NCBI RefSeq assembly: GCF_932276165.1
Contig: NC_064012.1
Location: 6,579,501 to 6,643,500 of the forward strand
From: Plutella xylostella
Lineage: Eukaryota; Arthropoda; Insecta; Lepidoptera; Plutellidae
Reading direction: 5' to 3'
Length of the DNA stretch: 64,000 bases
The notes beneath the pieces were generated by a model. It had not been told where the DNA came from. It did no database searches and was given only the letters and a program-made list of their open reading frames with translations. The translations under genes and the position numbers were made by a program. Shown piece by piece: positions 46,401-55,503 of this stretch. Numbering within the stretch: the stretch's first letter is position 1; each line of letters opens with the position of its first letter.

Positions 46401-49400
46401 AGTACCTAATTCCTACTCCCGTCTTTTAAATGATATACTGAGAAGCATGTAATTCTTGTACAATAAAGCTATCTATGTGCATAATTTAAACGATTGTAAT
46501 CTCATTGTATCCACACTATGGTACTTAATACATACATGAATAGTTTATTGGAACATGCCAGGAAACTAAATGATTTCCTTCTCACTAGTTAGAGATATCT
46601 ATTCATATCCACTTCTTGTCTTGCCTCATTACATTTTCCATTTGCTCTCACTCCCAAACGGCTCTGTATACATATACAGGCTTAAAATTGAATTTCTTGA
46701 GTTTAATTTAGAAACTCATTTGTAGGAACTTTTTTTTTATTTCTATATAATCATGCCAAGAAGTAAAAGGAGTGGCCAGCGTAGAAAACCTATTGCACTT
46801 GGTAAGGAATAAAGAGTAGTATACAGAGCTGACCTCAGCACTCGAAGAAGAAGATGAAGTAAACAGACAAACAGAAATGGATTATAAAAAATAAGTTATC
46901 ATGGAAATGCAGTAGCAAAACAAGTGAACAAACATCTTAGTAGCTCATTTTATCAACTGTACTAATGCATTTACAGATAACGCAAAAGGCACAAACGTCG
47001 CGCGGGCGAGGGATGATAGTGGCAAGAAAGGCGGCAATGCGAGTGCTACTGGCGGCATGGAGGGAGGCAAGCGCAGCAGCATGGATGGCCTAGCACAGGA
47101 CCACGAGAAAGACGGGGCAGCGCCGGAGAAAGCCACCGAGGGTAAAGATGGTCAGTACTGTTCAGCTTTTAATTTAAATGGGTGTCTTTTTGTGAGAATT
47201 CTTTATAGCAGTGTTGTATAACTGAACGGGTCTGAATAGGCATTCAGTGTGTCGCATATTGCATTTGTTACTGTGAATTAGGAGGTGATGTTTTGATAAA
47301 CTGTAATAAAAAAAACACCATATTATAGGTACAATGTTATTTATTTATTTATTTCAACTGGAACACCAATGTTTTATTTTTGTTATTCTTGTTTCTAAAC
47401 AATGACTTCCAATAGAAGGTCACAACAACCAGCTGAGCAGCGGAGTAGTCTCCTCATCTCAAGATGAGGCTGGCCCGTCGAAGAGGCCCTTATACGAGGA
47501 TGGCGATGCTGAAGCCGAAGAAGACGGGAATAAAAAGAAGAAACGCAAAGACAATGAAGAAAAGGAGCCAATGGCTAAGCCAGCAGCCCCCGTGGCCAGG
47601 GGATCCACTGGAAGGTAAAAGTCAATAATTTACCTATTTTATAATGTATATCCTGCACACACATACTTTTATATCCTGTAATATTATGGCGTCATGATGA
47701 GCCTCTGCACAGGTGAATGGATTGTGTAATAGCAACAAGAAACTGCTTATTTCCACAGAGAAAACTAGTGTGTTATCTTGCCAACACGTCTGTTTTGGAC
47801 CTCATAGGATACGATTACTACATACATGTGTATTTCCTTTAGGATCCTAACTGGAACAAAGCCGCCTGGTCCGGCGAGCAAGACAGGGGCCACGCCGCTT
47901 GGCAAGAGTGCTAGTCAAGGGAGCAGCAAAGGATCCTCAGTGTCGTCAAACAAGAATACACAAGCTAGTCAGAAGGGCAGCGGCTCCGGAGGCAAGGCCA
48001 GCTCTCAGGGTGCACACCAGGTAAGATACTAAACATATGGTTGCACAGTAGTGCAACTGTATCTGTTATGATTGGAAATATATGTTTTTTTTACTAAGAT
48101 GCTTCAAGACTATGATGCAGGCATCGGGAATGGGTAATGTCTCCATTGGTCCATTGTATGGTCATATTATCTTAGTCTACCTTAAAGTTCTGTCTGGTTT
48201 CATAGAATAGAACTTCTGAAACACTTTGAGTTTCAGCATATAAATATACCTACTTAAAAAAAGAACACAGGTTCTTTTTATAGATGTAGGATAATTTGTA
48301 ATGCCTGCTTTATGTGTTATCCTATTCAGTGAAGTATTCAAATGGAAAATATTCACCGTTAAAACTATAATAATGAGTCCCTAAAACAGAAAGAGCCCCA
48401 TATCCGAACGGAGAGTAGTTTGTAAAAATTTACGTTCATCAGAAAATTTTATATTTATACGATGATTAAAAACTTTTGACTTTGACTTAACATCTCCAGG
48501 GCAAGTCGAGCGGCGGCGGCAAAGGCTCGTCCCACTCGTCGGCCAAGCCGGACCGCAAGTCGCCCGTGGCCAGCCCCAAGCCGAGTCAGGCCAAGGACGA
48601 CGACGACGAGAAGAGCGAGTCCTCGGAGCCCAAGGTGCCTCCGCTGAAGATTGTGATACCAGGCGGCGCGGGCGGCGCGGCCGGTCGCAGCGATCAGGAA
48701 GGAGAAGGTATATAGAATATTGTAGAATCCTACTATAATATTATAAATATGAAATTTTGTGAGTATGTGTGTTTGTTACTTCTTCACGTCAAAACGGCGG
48801 AACCGATTTTAACCAAATTTAGCACGAAGTTAGCTGATACCCTGGATTAAAACATAGTCTACTTTTTATCCCGGAATTCCCACAGGAAAACCTTTTTAAG
48901 ACGAAGTGCAGCTCGCGGGAACAGCTAGTTGTACGTTGTACATAATATGTACACCAACTGCAGCTGCAGCTACACGGGTTCATTATCGATGGAGATAAAT
49001 CGCGGACCGCCATAAATTCAGCGCTGTGATGGGTGAAACGCGCATTAATCGACGACGAGTTTATCGACGTTGATAACAAACCCGTGTTGCCCTACCAGGA
49101 TCTTGCATGTACGACTATCGGCTGTGAAAATTAATTTATGAATTGTCTTTTGTTCCATACTTACTATGAGCTTGTTTCTTAAAGTGTCTCACAGCCATGT
49201 CTTAGTTTTAATTGATTGCATGGTTGTTTATGGCAGATAAAGGTCAGGCTATGAAACGACTTTATTAGCTGGCAAACAACTACAATGTATAATAATCGTT
49301 TTGGGTCGACGGGTCAAAGTCATAAACTTTGTACGTATTAGCTTAGTTAATTACAGACTTGCTCCACGATATTCATGATAGTAAAAGTATTATCTGTGTA

Positions 49401-52400
49401 CAAAAAGTATATTAGGTACAGTGGATATGTCACTCGGGCTCCTTTCATGGTTCCCATTTTAATCTTTGGGGTACTCTTCCACCAGACATATTCTATTCTA
49501 TTCTCTGTGGGGGTGTCAGTACCTGCACCTGGTTCTCTCGAGTGGAACCTTTGTGCATATCCCCAAGGTCTAAACTGCCTTCCTAAGCTTGGACCATTTT
49601 CCCACCACGCTGGTCCACTGCGGTTATTATTATTATTAATATCTAGATTTGAATGAAATTTGGTATACATACGGTCTAGACCCTGGGAAAGAACATAGGC
49701 TACTTTTTATCCCGGAATTCCCACGGGAAAACTTTTTAAGGCGAAGCGAAGCGCGCGGGAACAGCTAGTATTTTATATAGGTTTTACAGTAAATGTCCCA
49801 TAAAACTGTTTATATACAGTTTGTCTGTGGGATCGCAGTCTCTTTAATCTCCTAAAACCTCATCATCATAATATTATTAATTTCCCAGGCGGCAGTGGTC
49901 AGCGGGGCAGCGGCAAGGGCCGCGGCGGCTGCGCCACGCTGCCCTACGTCATCCCCTGCACCAGCACGGACGCGGGGCAGGCTTCAGACAGTTCTGATGG
50001 CAACTCGGATGATAAACGCTCCGGGGAAGGCGGTGGTGGGAAGGTAAGTTGACCACAAATTAAAATTCAGTTAATAGTTCACTGCGTGGTTACGCAAATA
50101 AAACTAGAGATTCTAAAAGGATTTCTACTTGATGGATGACAATGCGCAAGAGGATGCAGCAATGCACTGCAAAAGCTTCTTTATACAATAAAGCCGAACG
50201 TCCACTGCCGGCTTAACTAAGTTAGTTTGCATTGTTGAGCCAGTTTCTCATATATGTGCATCCACCGCAACCTATGCATTATGTATGAAAAACTGGCTTA
50301 ACTATGCGAACTAACTTAGTTTAGCCGGCAGTGGAAGATCGGCTGTTTATGGCACGCGAAATAGCCTATGTGGCGGCCTATTATATTTAGCCTACATTTT
50401 ATGTAATAATAAATGAATTTCCTCAGACGGCAGTCCGCGTGCTACGCTCGCACCGCGCGACGGACGACAAGGGCGACAAGGAGCGCGCGTCGCCGCAGAC
50501 CGGGCCGTCCGCGCTGCACGCCAACAAGTCGCCGCCGCCCGCCGCACAGGTACCCACTCTGTACACACACAGACAGCGCGACGGGCGACAAGGAGCCGCA
50601 GACCGGGCCGTCCGCGCTGCACGCCAACAAGTCGCCGCCGCCCGCCGCACAGGTACCCACTCTGTACACACACAGACAGCGCGACGGGCGACAAGGAGCC
50701 GCAGACCGGGCCGTCCGCGCTGCACGCCAACAAGTCGCCGCCGCCCGCCGCACAGGTACCCACTCTGTACACACACAGACAGCGCGACGGGCGACAAGGA
50801 GGCGCAGACCGGGCCGTCCGCGCTGCACGCCAACAAGTCGCCGCCGCCCGCCGCACAGGTACCCACTCTGTACACACACAGACAGCGCGACGGGCGACAA
50901 GGAGCCGCAGACCGGGCCGTCCGCGCTGCACGCCAACAAGTCGCCGCCCCCCGCCGCACAGGTACCCACTCTGTACACACACAGACAGCGCGACGGGCGA
51001 CAAGGAGCCGCAGACCGGGCCGTCCGCGCTGCACGCCAACAAGTCGCCGCCGCCCGCCGCACAGGTACCCACTCTGTACACACACAGACAGCGCGACGGG
51101 CGACAAGGAGCCGCAGACCGGGCCGTCCGCGCTGCACGCCAACAAGTCGCCGCCGCCCGCCGCACAGGTACCCACTCTGTACACACACAGACAGCGCGAC
51201 GGGCGACAAGGAGCCGCAGACCGGGCCGTCCGCGCTGCACGCCAACAAGTCGCCGCCGCCCGCCGCACAGGTACCCACTCTGTACACACACAGACAGCGC
51301 GACGGGCGACAAGGAGCCGCAGACCGGGCCGTCCGCGCTGCACGCCAACAAGTCGCCGCCGCCCGCCGCACAGGTACCCACTCTGTACACACACAGACAG
51401 CGCGACGGGCGACAAGGAGCCGCAGACCGGGCCGTCCGCGCTGCACGCCAACAAGTCGCCGCCGCCCGCCGCACAGGTACCCAGTCTGTACACACACACA
51501 GACACACACAAATCTTCTTGGCGTGTCGGTGACAAACACCAGAGGTATAGACTATGTTTTATCAGCGTCGTGAAAGGATTGGCCAGTAAGATTAGCGCCT
51601 GTCTCTGACTGCCCAGATTGCGTTGGACGTTTTTATATACATACATGACATGCTCTCTCGACAATGATCGCAAACACGCACACAAAGTACCTAGCTATGA
51701 CAAGATCGTGCTATAGTCTTTTATTATCTTGAGTTTTACAGTGCTGAAATGGTCGACATAATCGGATAAAGCGATTAGCATAATGTATTCATATCTTATC
51801 CATACATTAAGAATATCAAGATCATCAACAAATGTGTACTCGTAATTCATGTTGTAAGTTTGTGTTTATGTTTCGCAGGGCTGTGACCACGACCACCCGA
51901 CGTCGACTGTCTCCAGCAGCAGCACCAGCTCGCGCTCCGATTCCGGTAATATAGATTTACCTGTATGCCGCCAGACAGATGACAATGAAACTGTACTGTT
52001 AAATACTCTTGGCAGAACTTATTGTGCTAATTTTCACAGCTTTCGTCTAATCTATACAAACTATCCAGCCTATTCCAACCTCGTGAAACATCCGCTATGA
52101 GCATATCTTTAGTTTTAGATTTTCTCTATAAGTTTTATTACAATTACATTCGGCTTACTACTTCGGAATACCACTTTTGCTACATCGCGTATAAAATATC
52201 GATAAAATGCTTTCCCCCAGGCGCCCAAGGCGCATCAGTGGAGCTGCACCCGCGCAAGCGCAAGATCAAGGCGTCAAAGGACAGCCACCGCGGCGACCCG
52301 CCCAAGTCGGCCGTCGACACGATCGCCGAGAACACGCCCAACATCGCCAACTCCAACCCCTACCAGATGTATCTGCATATAAAGAAACAGGTAATTTGTA

Positions 52401-54281
52401 CACGAAAATGCAAAACAAGAATTTAGTAAGGATCACTGCCTTCTTCGTCTATTAGGTACATACGATTTATTCATTGTCTGAGACACTTTTTGGTAGCTGT
52501 GAAGTCCTATTCTGGAGCGGCATATTCTACCAGTAAGTACTGCATGTGGGGCTCGTGGCATCTCCTTCTCCTATCTGCCGGTGTCCTAAACCAGGCTTAA
52601 TCGTATCAGTTTGTGCATAACTGTGCAGCACTGTTTATAGCCCCTTGTTAAATAATTTACAATCCAATCATAATCAGTTTACACCAAATTCCCTCTTACT
52701 AACCCTCTCTTAACCCCTTACCAGATCGACCGCCGCCAGAAGAGCCTGTTCCCCGTGAAGCCGAAGCCTCCGAAAGACTTCAACAAGTACCTGATGAACC
52801 GGTGCACGTACACGCTGCAGGGCAACGTGAACCCCGAGCCGCAGATCGAGCTGCCGCCGTCGCTGCCGCCGCAGATGAAGGAAGAGTTTCTGGCGCAGGA
52901 GAAGGAGAGGTGAGATGCAAGGGTGATTGGAGTGAGAGAGTAGGGGAATGAGTGAGAAAGGGATTGAATGGATGGGAGTTGTAATCTTGAAGTGATGTCT
53001 AAGGACAATATCGTCGCATAGGAGGTCAACTAAACCCACAAATTTTGTGAAAAATTTGTTAGGTATACCAAAGACAATATTATGGACACAGTGGCCTGAT
53101 GCTGTATGAATATTACCTTATTTATTTAATTTACTAGAATTTTACCATATTTATTTATACTGAACCTCTCCCGCAGACACCGCGTGAGGGTGCAGCACCT
53201 GGTGGAGAAGGAGAAGCTGGTGCTGGCCGTGGAGCAGGAGATCCTGCGCGTGCACGGCCGCGCCGAGCGCGCCGTCGCCAACCAGGTACCAAAGAAGACC
53301 TAAATGAGACCTATCTCATCATCATCACGACCTATCACGTCCCCACTGCTGGGGCACGGGTCTCCTTCCAATGAAGCAAGGGTTTCTAGGCCTAGTCCAC
53401 GCTGGCCTAGTGCGGGTCGGTGGACCGATTGTATCAACCGCAAAACAATCCGTCGTATAAGTTCGTAATACTACCAATAATCGTGTACCTACTGCTGGAC
53501 ATAGAATCGGCAGAATTGACAACCCTGTCTTCATCCAACCACCACCACATCTACAAAACAAAAAGCAATGCTATTCATTTGTTCAAAAACAACTGCCTTC
53601 CCCATCCACCCACAACCAATATCTAACAATCTTCTACCCACAGGCACTACCATTCTCCGTGTGCACAATCCTGCGAGATTCGGAAGTGTACAACGTGCTA
53701 GCGCCGGAGCAAGAGGAGAAGCGTAACGCTCAGCGGTCGCGCTGCAACGGACGCCAGATCAACTCGTGGCTGCAGGAGGTCGACGACAAGTGGGAGAAGA
53801 TCAAGGTTTGTTTTCTTTTGTGCTGGTTTTTTAAGACAAGGTAGAAGGTAGGTGATGGAATGGTAGACTTTTTGGCCTGTCGAATACAAAAGACAACTGC
53901 GCTACGTTTTCCGGTGCGTTGTTTCCACTACGTAGTTAAAGTCTTCAAGTGCTTGATATCTATAGACTACAAAGGGAATTTAAACCATTAGCAACTGTGG
54001 GAAGCCTTAAAAGTTCAGCTGTCTGGTAGCATAATGTGAAACAATTAATTGAACATTAACTTTGCCACCCTATAATCCCGAACCTAACCACTCCCATAAC
54101 ATTCCAGGAAGGCACCTTACGCCGTCAGCACACGGAGGCCGAAGCTTTACACGCCGTGCAACACATGTCCTGGGAGTGGCGGCTCAAGGAGCTCGGCCTG
54201 TGCGACTACAAGACCACGCCCCGCATTGACCCCACGCATGTACCACAACTGCACGTGGCGAATTTTGACTTGCCCGCTTGA
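34407..54281 (+). CDS. Ankyrin-repeat protein of the ANKRD11/ANKRD12 family
   Basis: Fifteen exons join in phase: 34407-34545, 34623-34778, 35232-35489, 46977-47141, 47416-47614, 47843-48020, 48500-48707, 49889-50043, 50427-50549, 51879-51945, 52221-52390, 52725-52909, 53177-53285, 53644-53805, 54108-54281; 2448 nt, 815 aa. After a Ser-rich start come three ankyrin repeats (GETPLHVAAIKGDHDQVKKL, GWTALHEACSYGWHQVVEVL, DDTPLHDASTSGNLKMVQYL). A long Lys/Ser/Gly-rich disordered middle follows, containing KKKKRK and TLPYVIPCTSTD. The C-terminus is highly conserved: NPYQMYLHIKKQIDRRQKSL, VEQEILRVHGRAERAVANQ, SWLQEVDDKWEKIKEGTLRR. Vertebrate members are much longer nuclear chromatin co-regulators that bind p160 coactivators and HDACs; a similar role here is inference. 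Intron 3 is 11.5 kb and full of transposons, so an extra exon there cannot be excluded. The ninth exon borders a donor-bearing minisatellite. Confidence 0.93.
35490..36589. other. Left part of the 11.5-kb ANKRD intron
   Basis: AT-rich; nothing coding or clearly repetitive before the iteron element at about 36590. CTAGACACCTGG at 36440 recurs inverted at 38899 (see rejected items). Confidence 0.45.
36590..37382. mobile_element. Unclassified element with inverted arrays of degenerate 15-16-bp units
   Basis: Left array 36619-36795: successive units such as GCCTAATCTCGTATT, GCATAGTAACGTTTG, GTCAAAGTCTCGTTAC, GCCGAAAATCGTATG, GCATAAATCTCGTTTA. The right array (37222-37362), read on the minus strand, gives the same type of unit (GCATAACTCGTATG, GCCAAGACTTATGTG, GCATAAGGCTCGTTTC). 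A GC-rich, CGCTCCGCT-type centre (36850-37000) separates them. The outer ends are weakly inverted (TAATTTTGGTTCTACC / AAATTAGTGGGTTCCGC). No ORF is convincing. I do not recognise the family. Confidence 0.6.
37475..38451 (+). mobile_element. 977-bp Tc1/IS630-type deletion derivative
   Basis: Perfect 28-bp terminal inverted repeats starting CAGTGAAACTATAAAGTCCT, flanked by TA (37473-37474; 38452-38453). The first ~20 bp match the ends of the MITEs at 9481 and 59200. It retains transposase fragments: an N-terminal helix-turn-helix region at about 37600-37813 and, downstream, pieces around ISDQRAKEGKIW and TPGRNRTGRPKREID (38070-38215). These resemble the segment between the DNA-binding and catalytic domains of insect IS630-like transposases. 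The catalytic DDE region is gone. Confidence 0.85.
37601..37813 (+). pseudogene. IS630-like transposase N-terminal fragment
   Basis: 70-codon ORF. The transposase-like part probably starts at the internal Met at 37673 (MKKNIRSQASEVIYRVFIQC…). It reads like an N-terminal helical DNA-binding segment. Further fragments follow at 38070-38215 in other frames. No DDE residues remain, so the product cannot be active. Confidence 0.55.
38502..38731. mobile_element. Foldback MITE, copy 2 (230 bp)
   Basis: Starts CAGAGGGTGTTGCAAAAAGG and ends TTTTTGCAACACCCTG, flanked by TA (38500-38501; 38732-38733). It shares ACTAAGCCGAAACC and TCTAAGCCCGAATC with the copy at 13519. It lies only 50 bp from the end of the previous element. 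Confidence 0.85.
39176..39311 (+). other. C2H2 zinc-finger first-exon-like ORF
   Basis: ATG at 39176 opens 45 codons: MNPSSSVSCPHCPGSTRTF, then LGLKIHIGRMHKDVLK. They contain a C-x2-C … H-x4-H finger (CPHC / HIGRMH), and the frame ends at a donor, ACAG|GTAATC. Fingers of this spacing occur at the N-terminus of some retroelement ORFs. It lies in an ANKRD intron amid transposons. No partner exon was found nearby. The peptide may be an element exon or remnant. Confidence 0.4.
39767..41321. mobile_element. 1555-bp transposon with GTCAGGGAAA subterminal repeats
   Basis: Ends CAGGGTGTCCACT (39767) and AGTGGACACCCTG (41321) are inverted. The 5-bp duplication TATGT is at 39762-39766 and 41322-41326. 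Both subterminal regions carry several copies of GTCAGGGAAA (about 39795-39880 and 41237-41292). No transposase ORF was found. A plus-strand SINE (40434-40700) is nested inside. The superfamily is unclear; 5-bp duplications exclude Tc1 (TA), hAT and P (8 bp). Confidence 0.85.
40434..40700 (+). repeat. tRNA-derived SINE, copy 2, nested in a transposon
   Basis: Head TGGCGTAGTGGTTAGTG (A box) and GGTCCCGGGTTCGATTCCCG (B box); body CTCGGGTCTTGAGTGTTG; a (TA)n run at 40587-40608; tail CTGCCTAGCTTGGGGTCGGA… ending in ATTTATTTATT repeats. It is better preserved than the copy at 18543. Confidence 0.88.
41612..41669. repeat. Perfect 27-bp-arm hairpin
   Basis: The left arm GCACCTATTCTGCATTCTAG… (41612-41638) and right arm (41643-41669, …AATAGGTGC) are exact complements around the 4-nt loop TAGG. 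It lies in the ANKRD intron, with no target duplication or second copy in the window. Confidence 0.85.
41817..42835. mobile_element. Composite TIR element with GTCCGAAAAAATTCAA ends
   Basis: Outer ends: left ATGGGCTATGTCCGAAAAAA… (41817) and right the inverse of ATGGGGTATGTCCGAAAAAA… (42835), matching over about 25 bp. Nearly all of the interior is three copies of another inverted-repeat element (41854-42032 partial, 42033-42355, 42402-42736). No transposase is seen. Confidence 0.75.
41854..42736. repeat. Three copies of a TGGGAGATTTTC-ended MITE
   Basis: Each full copy starts TGG(G/A)AGATTTTCTTTTGAC and ends GAAAATCTCCCA. They share ATAGATGGCATC, GAGGGGACGGAAGATGTCAT, CTTAAACTAGTTAACACTTA and ACTAGCGCCATCTATAATCG. 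Copy 1 stops at ATGGTTGAA, where copy 2 begins, so it was truncated by unequal exchange or insertion. Copies 2 and 3 are about 320-335 bp. Confidence 0.85.
43035..44186. mobile_element. Probable 1.15-kb TIR element with a small minus-strand ORF
   Basis: Left AAATCTTCG… GTCGTATTCCCG and right CGGGAATACGAC… CGAAGATTT are imperfect inverted ends. The interior has a 33-bp direct duplication (AATCTCAGTTCAAAAGTATT…) at about 43368 and 43432, and the 76-aa ORF at 43688-43918. No flanking duplication is identified, so the limits are provisional. Confidence 0.5.
43688..43918 (-). CDS. Unrecognised 76-aa ORF in a putative element
   Basis: Begins MTMPYYEAHLRIKKILWGEQ and ends in a Gly/Ser tail. GFDYRSGAYLAQRISLAVQR and GNAASVMGT look like real protein rather than chance translation, and GC content is locally high against AT-rich flanks. 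I do not recognise the family. It may be an element-encoded exon, since nothing host-like is nearby on this strand. No promoter or splice signal is assigned. Confidence 0.4.
   Translation of the reverse strand: MTMPYYEAHLRIKKILWGEQGRQFVREIGRRLRSRGFDYRSGAYLAQRISLAVQRGNAASVMGTFGSGASWGGLFS
44736..45480 (+). pseudogene. Broken THAP-domain gene fragment
   Basis: Exon 1 (44736-44820, MGGWILFGCTEHIERKHDG… YFH) ends at GTAAGT. Exon 2 begins at 45320 after TAG and completes HMFPKEKK, then WIDITGRTNWEPRKHT. The rest of the C2CH domain, CSAHFEEDCFDW, is in a different frame, so a 1-nt indel has broken it. The position of the first zinc Cys reads Trp (MGGW). THAP domains bind DNA and occur in host factors and P-like transposases; which source applies is not clear. 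No further exon was found. Confidence 0.7.
45531..45719. mobile_element. 189-bp MITE with TATATCGTCGGTTGA ends
   Basis: The left end TATATCGTCGGTTGACAGGA and right end TCCTATCAACCGACGATATA are inverted, and the match continues through GGCTRATTTTTCAATA. Terminal TATA suggests a TA or TATA duplication. It lies just 3' of the THAP remnant. Confidence 0.8.
46753..46801 (+). other. Possible alternative first exon of the ANKRD gene
   Basis: ATG at 46753 gives 16 codons (MPRSKRSGQRRKPIAL) plus G, ending at a good donor, G|GTAAGG. The phase matches the acceptor of the exon at 46977 (G|AT). Splicing would yield a basic N-terminus joined to the disordered region, without the ankyrin repeats. Only phase and position support this; it could equally be a transposon exon. 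Confidence 0.35.
48731..48929 (+). repeat. GTCY-type MITE, diverged copy in an ANKRD intron
   Basis: Starts ACTATAATATTATAAATATG and ends GCTCGCGGGAACAGCTAGT. The middle (CAAAACGGCGGAACCGATTT, then CTGGATTAAAACATAGTC) is more diverged than the other copies. Confidence 0.8.
49646..49769 (+). repeat. GTCY-type MITE, 5'-truncated copy
   Basis: Begins at TTTGAATGAAATTTGG and is nearly identical to bases 1-122 (ATACATACGGTCTAGACCCT, then GAAGCGAAGCGCGCGGG). It lacks the microsatellite half. Confidence 0.8.
50192..50344. mobile_element. 153-bp foldback MITE in an ANKRD intron
   Basis: Left arm AGCCGAACGTCCACTGCCGG… CTAAGTTAGTT; right arm its near-complement (AACTAACTTAG… GCCGGCAGTGGAAGATCGGCT). 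Arms of about 55 bp pair with few mismatches. No convincing target duplication was read. Confidence 0.8.
50550..51476 (+). repeat. Nine-unit, 103-bp minisatellite copying an exon/donor boundary
   Basis: Nine units of exactly 103 bp begin GTACCCACTCTGTACACACA at 50550 + 103n and end …CCCGCCGCACAG. Each unit repeats the 3' end of the preceding ANKRD exon (GCAGACCGGGCCGTCCGCGC onward) with its donor ACAG|GTACCC, so ten equivalent donors exist, the last at 51477. Units are nearly identical; variants seen include GGAGGCGCAG at about 50797 and a C-for-G change near 50947. No unit has a stop codon in any of the six frames, which explains the long overlapping ORFs here. The array is in intron 9 unless downstream donors are used. 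Confidence 0.95.
53310..53430. repeat. Diverged interspersed repeat in an ANKRD intron
   Basis: CATCATCATCACGACC… CCCACTGCTGGGGCACGGGT… CCTTCCAATGAAGC… TAGTCCACGCTGGCC is a mutated copy of an abundant lepidopteran repeat also seen at about 16608. It has no coding meaning. Confidence 0.55.
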
Positions 54282-55330
54282 ATCTTTCAGTTGTTGTATT
54301 TTGTGTTTGTAGATGGGACATTTTGTGTTTTTGTGGGAGTCTAGGGGTGATACAGTGCAAGAGGTGGTGTATTTATAGCGCTCGTTTGACAAAAAGAAGT
54401 TTTACATTTCATATTTTTATTTAATTCATAAGGGCAATTACAGAGTGTATAATTGCATGTGCTAATAGATCATCGCTGAATGAATATTTTATTGTCCTAT
54501 CATATTTATATCATGGTCCCATTAGCATTGTAGACTTCTTGAACTGTATTACCTCTATTACAATTAACTACCATTATTAGATAGTACACTATTGGCTTAC
54601 AACTCAAGCGGTGCATACTAAATTATTATTTTGACGACTTGATTATTTATTCCTTACGTTACGGATTGTGATGTGTGGTACGGTGGCCTGCGCCTAAAAG
54701 TATACAGGCGGAGTTTTCTACGATTTATTTTGGTCTTTACCTAGTATTGATTCAAAGTTCAAAACCTAAAATATATTTTCGATAAGATAGAACATTTTGC
54801 ATTAACAGCTATGAGAATATATGTTGTTAGTTTAATTTCAGAATAAAGTACTCTGAGGGAGGGGTACTTTATAAAAATCGTAGATACTACATGCAGGCTT
54901 GCGATGTTCAAATTTTCTAGCGTCTAAAATGACACGAATTTCTAATTTAGACTTGTACTGACATATATTGCATAAAAGAGATTTCGATTGATTATTAGAA
55001 GCTATCTTTTACTGTACAATTTATTGTGGGTCTTGTACTATTTAGTTTTTTGGACTAAGATGATTATTTAAATATTTTTTCATTTTAATATGTATATATA
55101 GACTTCAAATTATGTAAAAGTTTAGTTTTAGTTATATTAAGATTAGGTGCAATTTATTGCCTTTCAAATCATGCTGATCTGACGGCAGTTATTGCCCATT
55201 TTAAATACCTTATAAATGTTTAATTGAGATGTTAATGAACCATAGAAAATAAATAACTACACGTATTAAAATCTATACTTTAAATATTGTGAATTACTAA
55301 TTGAACAATTTTATCTCCGTGTTGTATTTG

Positions 55331-55336
55331 AATAAA
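55331..55336 (+). terminator. ANKRD gene poly(A) signal
   Basis: AATAAAACATTGTCATG, about 1.05 kb past the stop codon and the last canonical signal before the convergent SURF1 gene. Confidence 0.5.
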
Positions 55337-55362
55337 ACATTGTCATGATCTCAATAACTCTT

Positions 55363-55368
55363 TTTATT
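55363..55368 (-). terminator. SURF1 poly(A) signal
   Basis: TTTATT on plus reads AATAAA on minus, 136 nt past the SURF1 stop, so a short 3' UTR. Confidence 0.5.
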
Positions 55369-55503
55369 TAGACAAGTACTTATATATTATTTACAAGAAA
55401 ATTCTACAAAAAGCTGATAATACCATTAAAATAACACATAATATCTGCAAATCTACTTACACATTTACTTACAACAAACAACTACAACAGTTAGCTTAAC
55501 TAT

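Larger units (their letters stand above)
54282..55503. other. Convergent 3' UTRs of the ANKRD gene and SURF1
   Basis: Tail-to-tail interval. Plus-strand AATAAA at 55331-55336 serves the ANKRD gene; minus-strand AATAAA (plus TTTATT 55363-55368) serves SURF1. An earlier AATAAA lies near 55248. No ORF is supportable here. Confidence 0.6.

Noticed and set aside
50392..51685. Five overlapping 365-420-aa ORFs on both strands
   Set aside because: They are translations of a GC-rich 103-bp tandem repeat with no stop in any frame. Since 103 is not a multiple of 3, every frame stays open. Only the exon at 50427-50549 is a supported coding segment.
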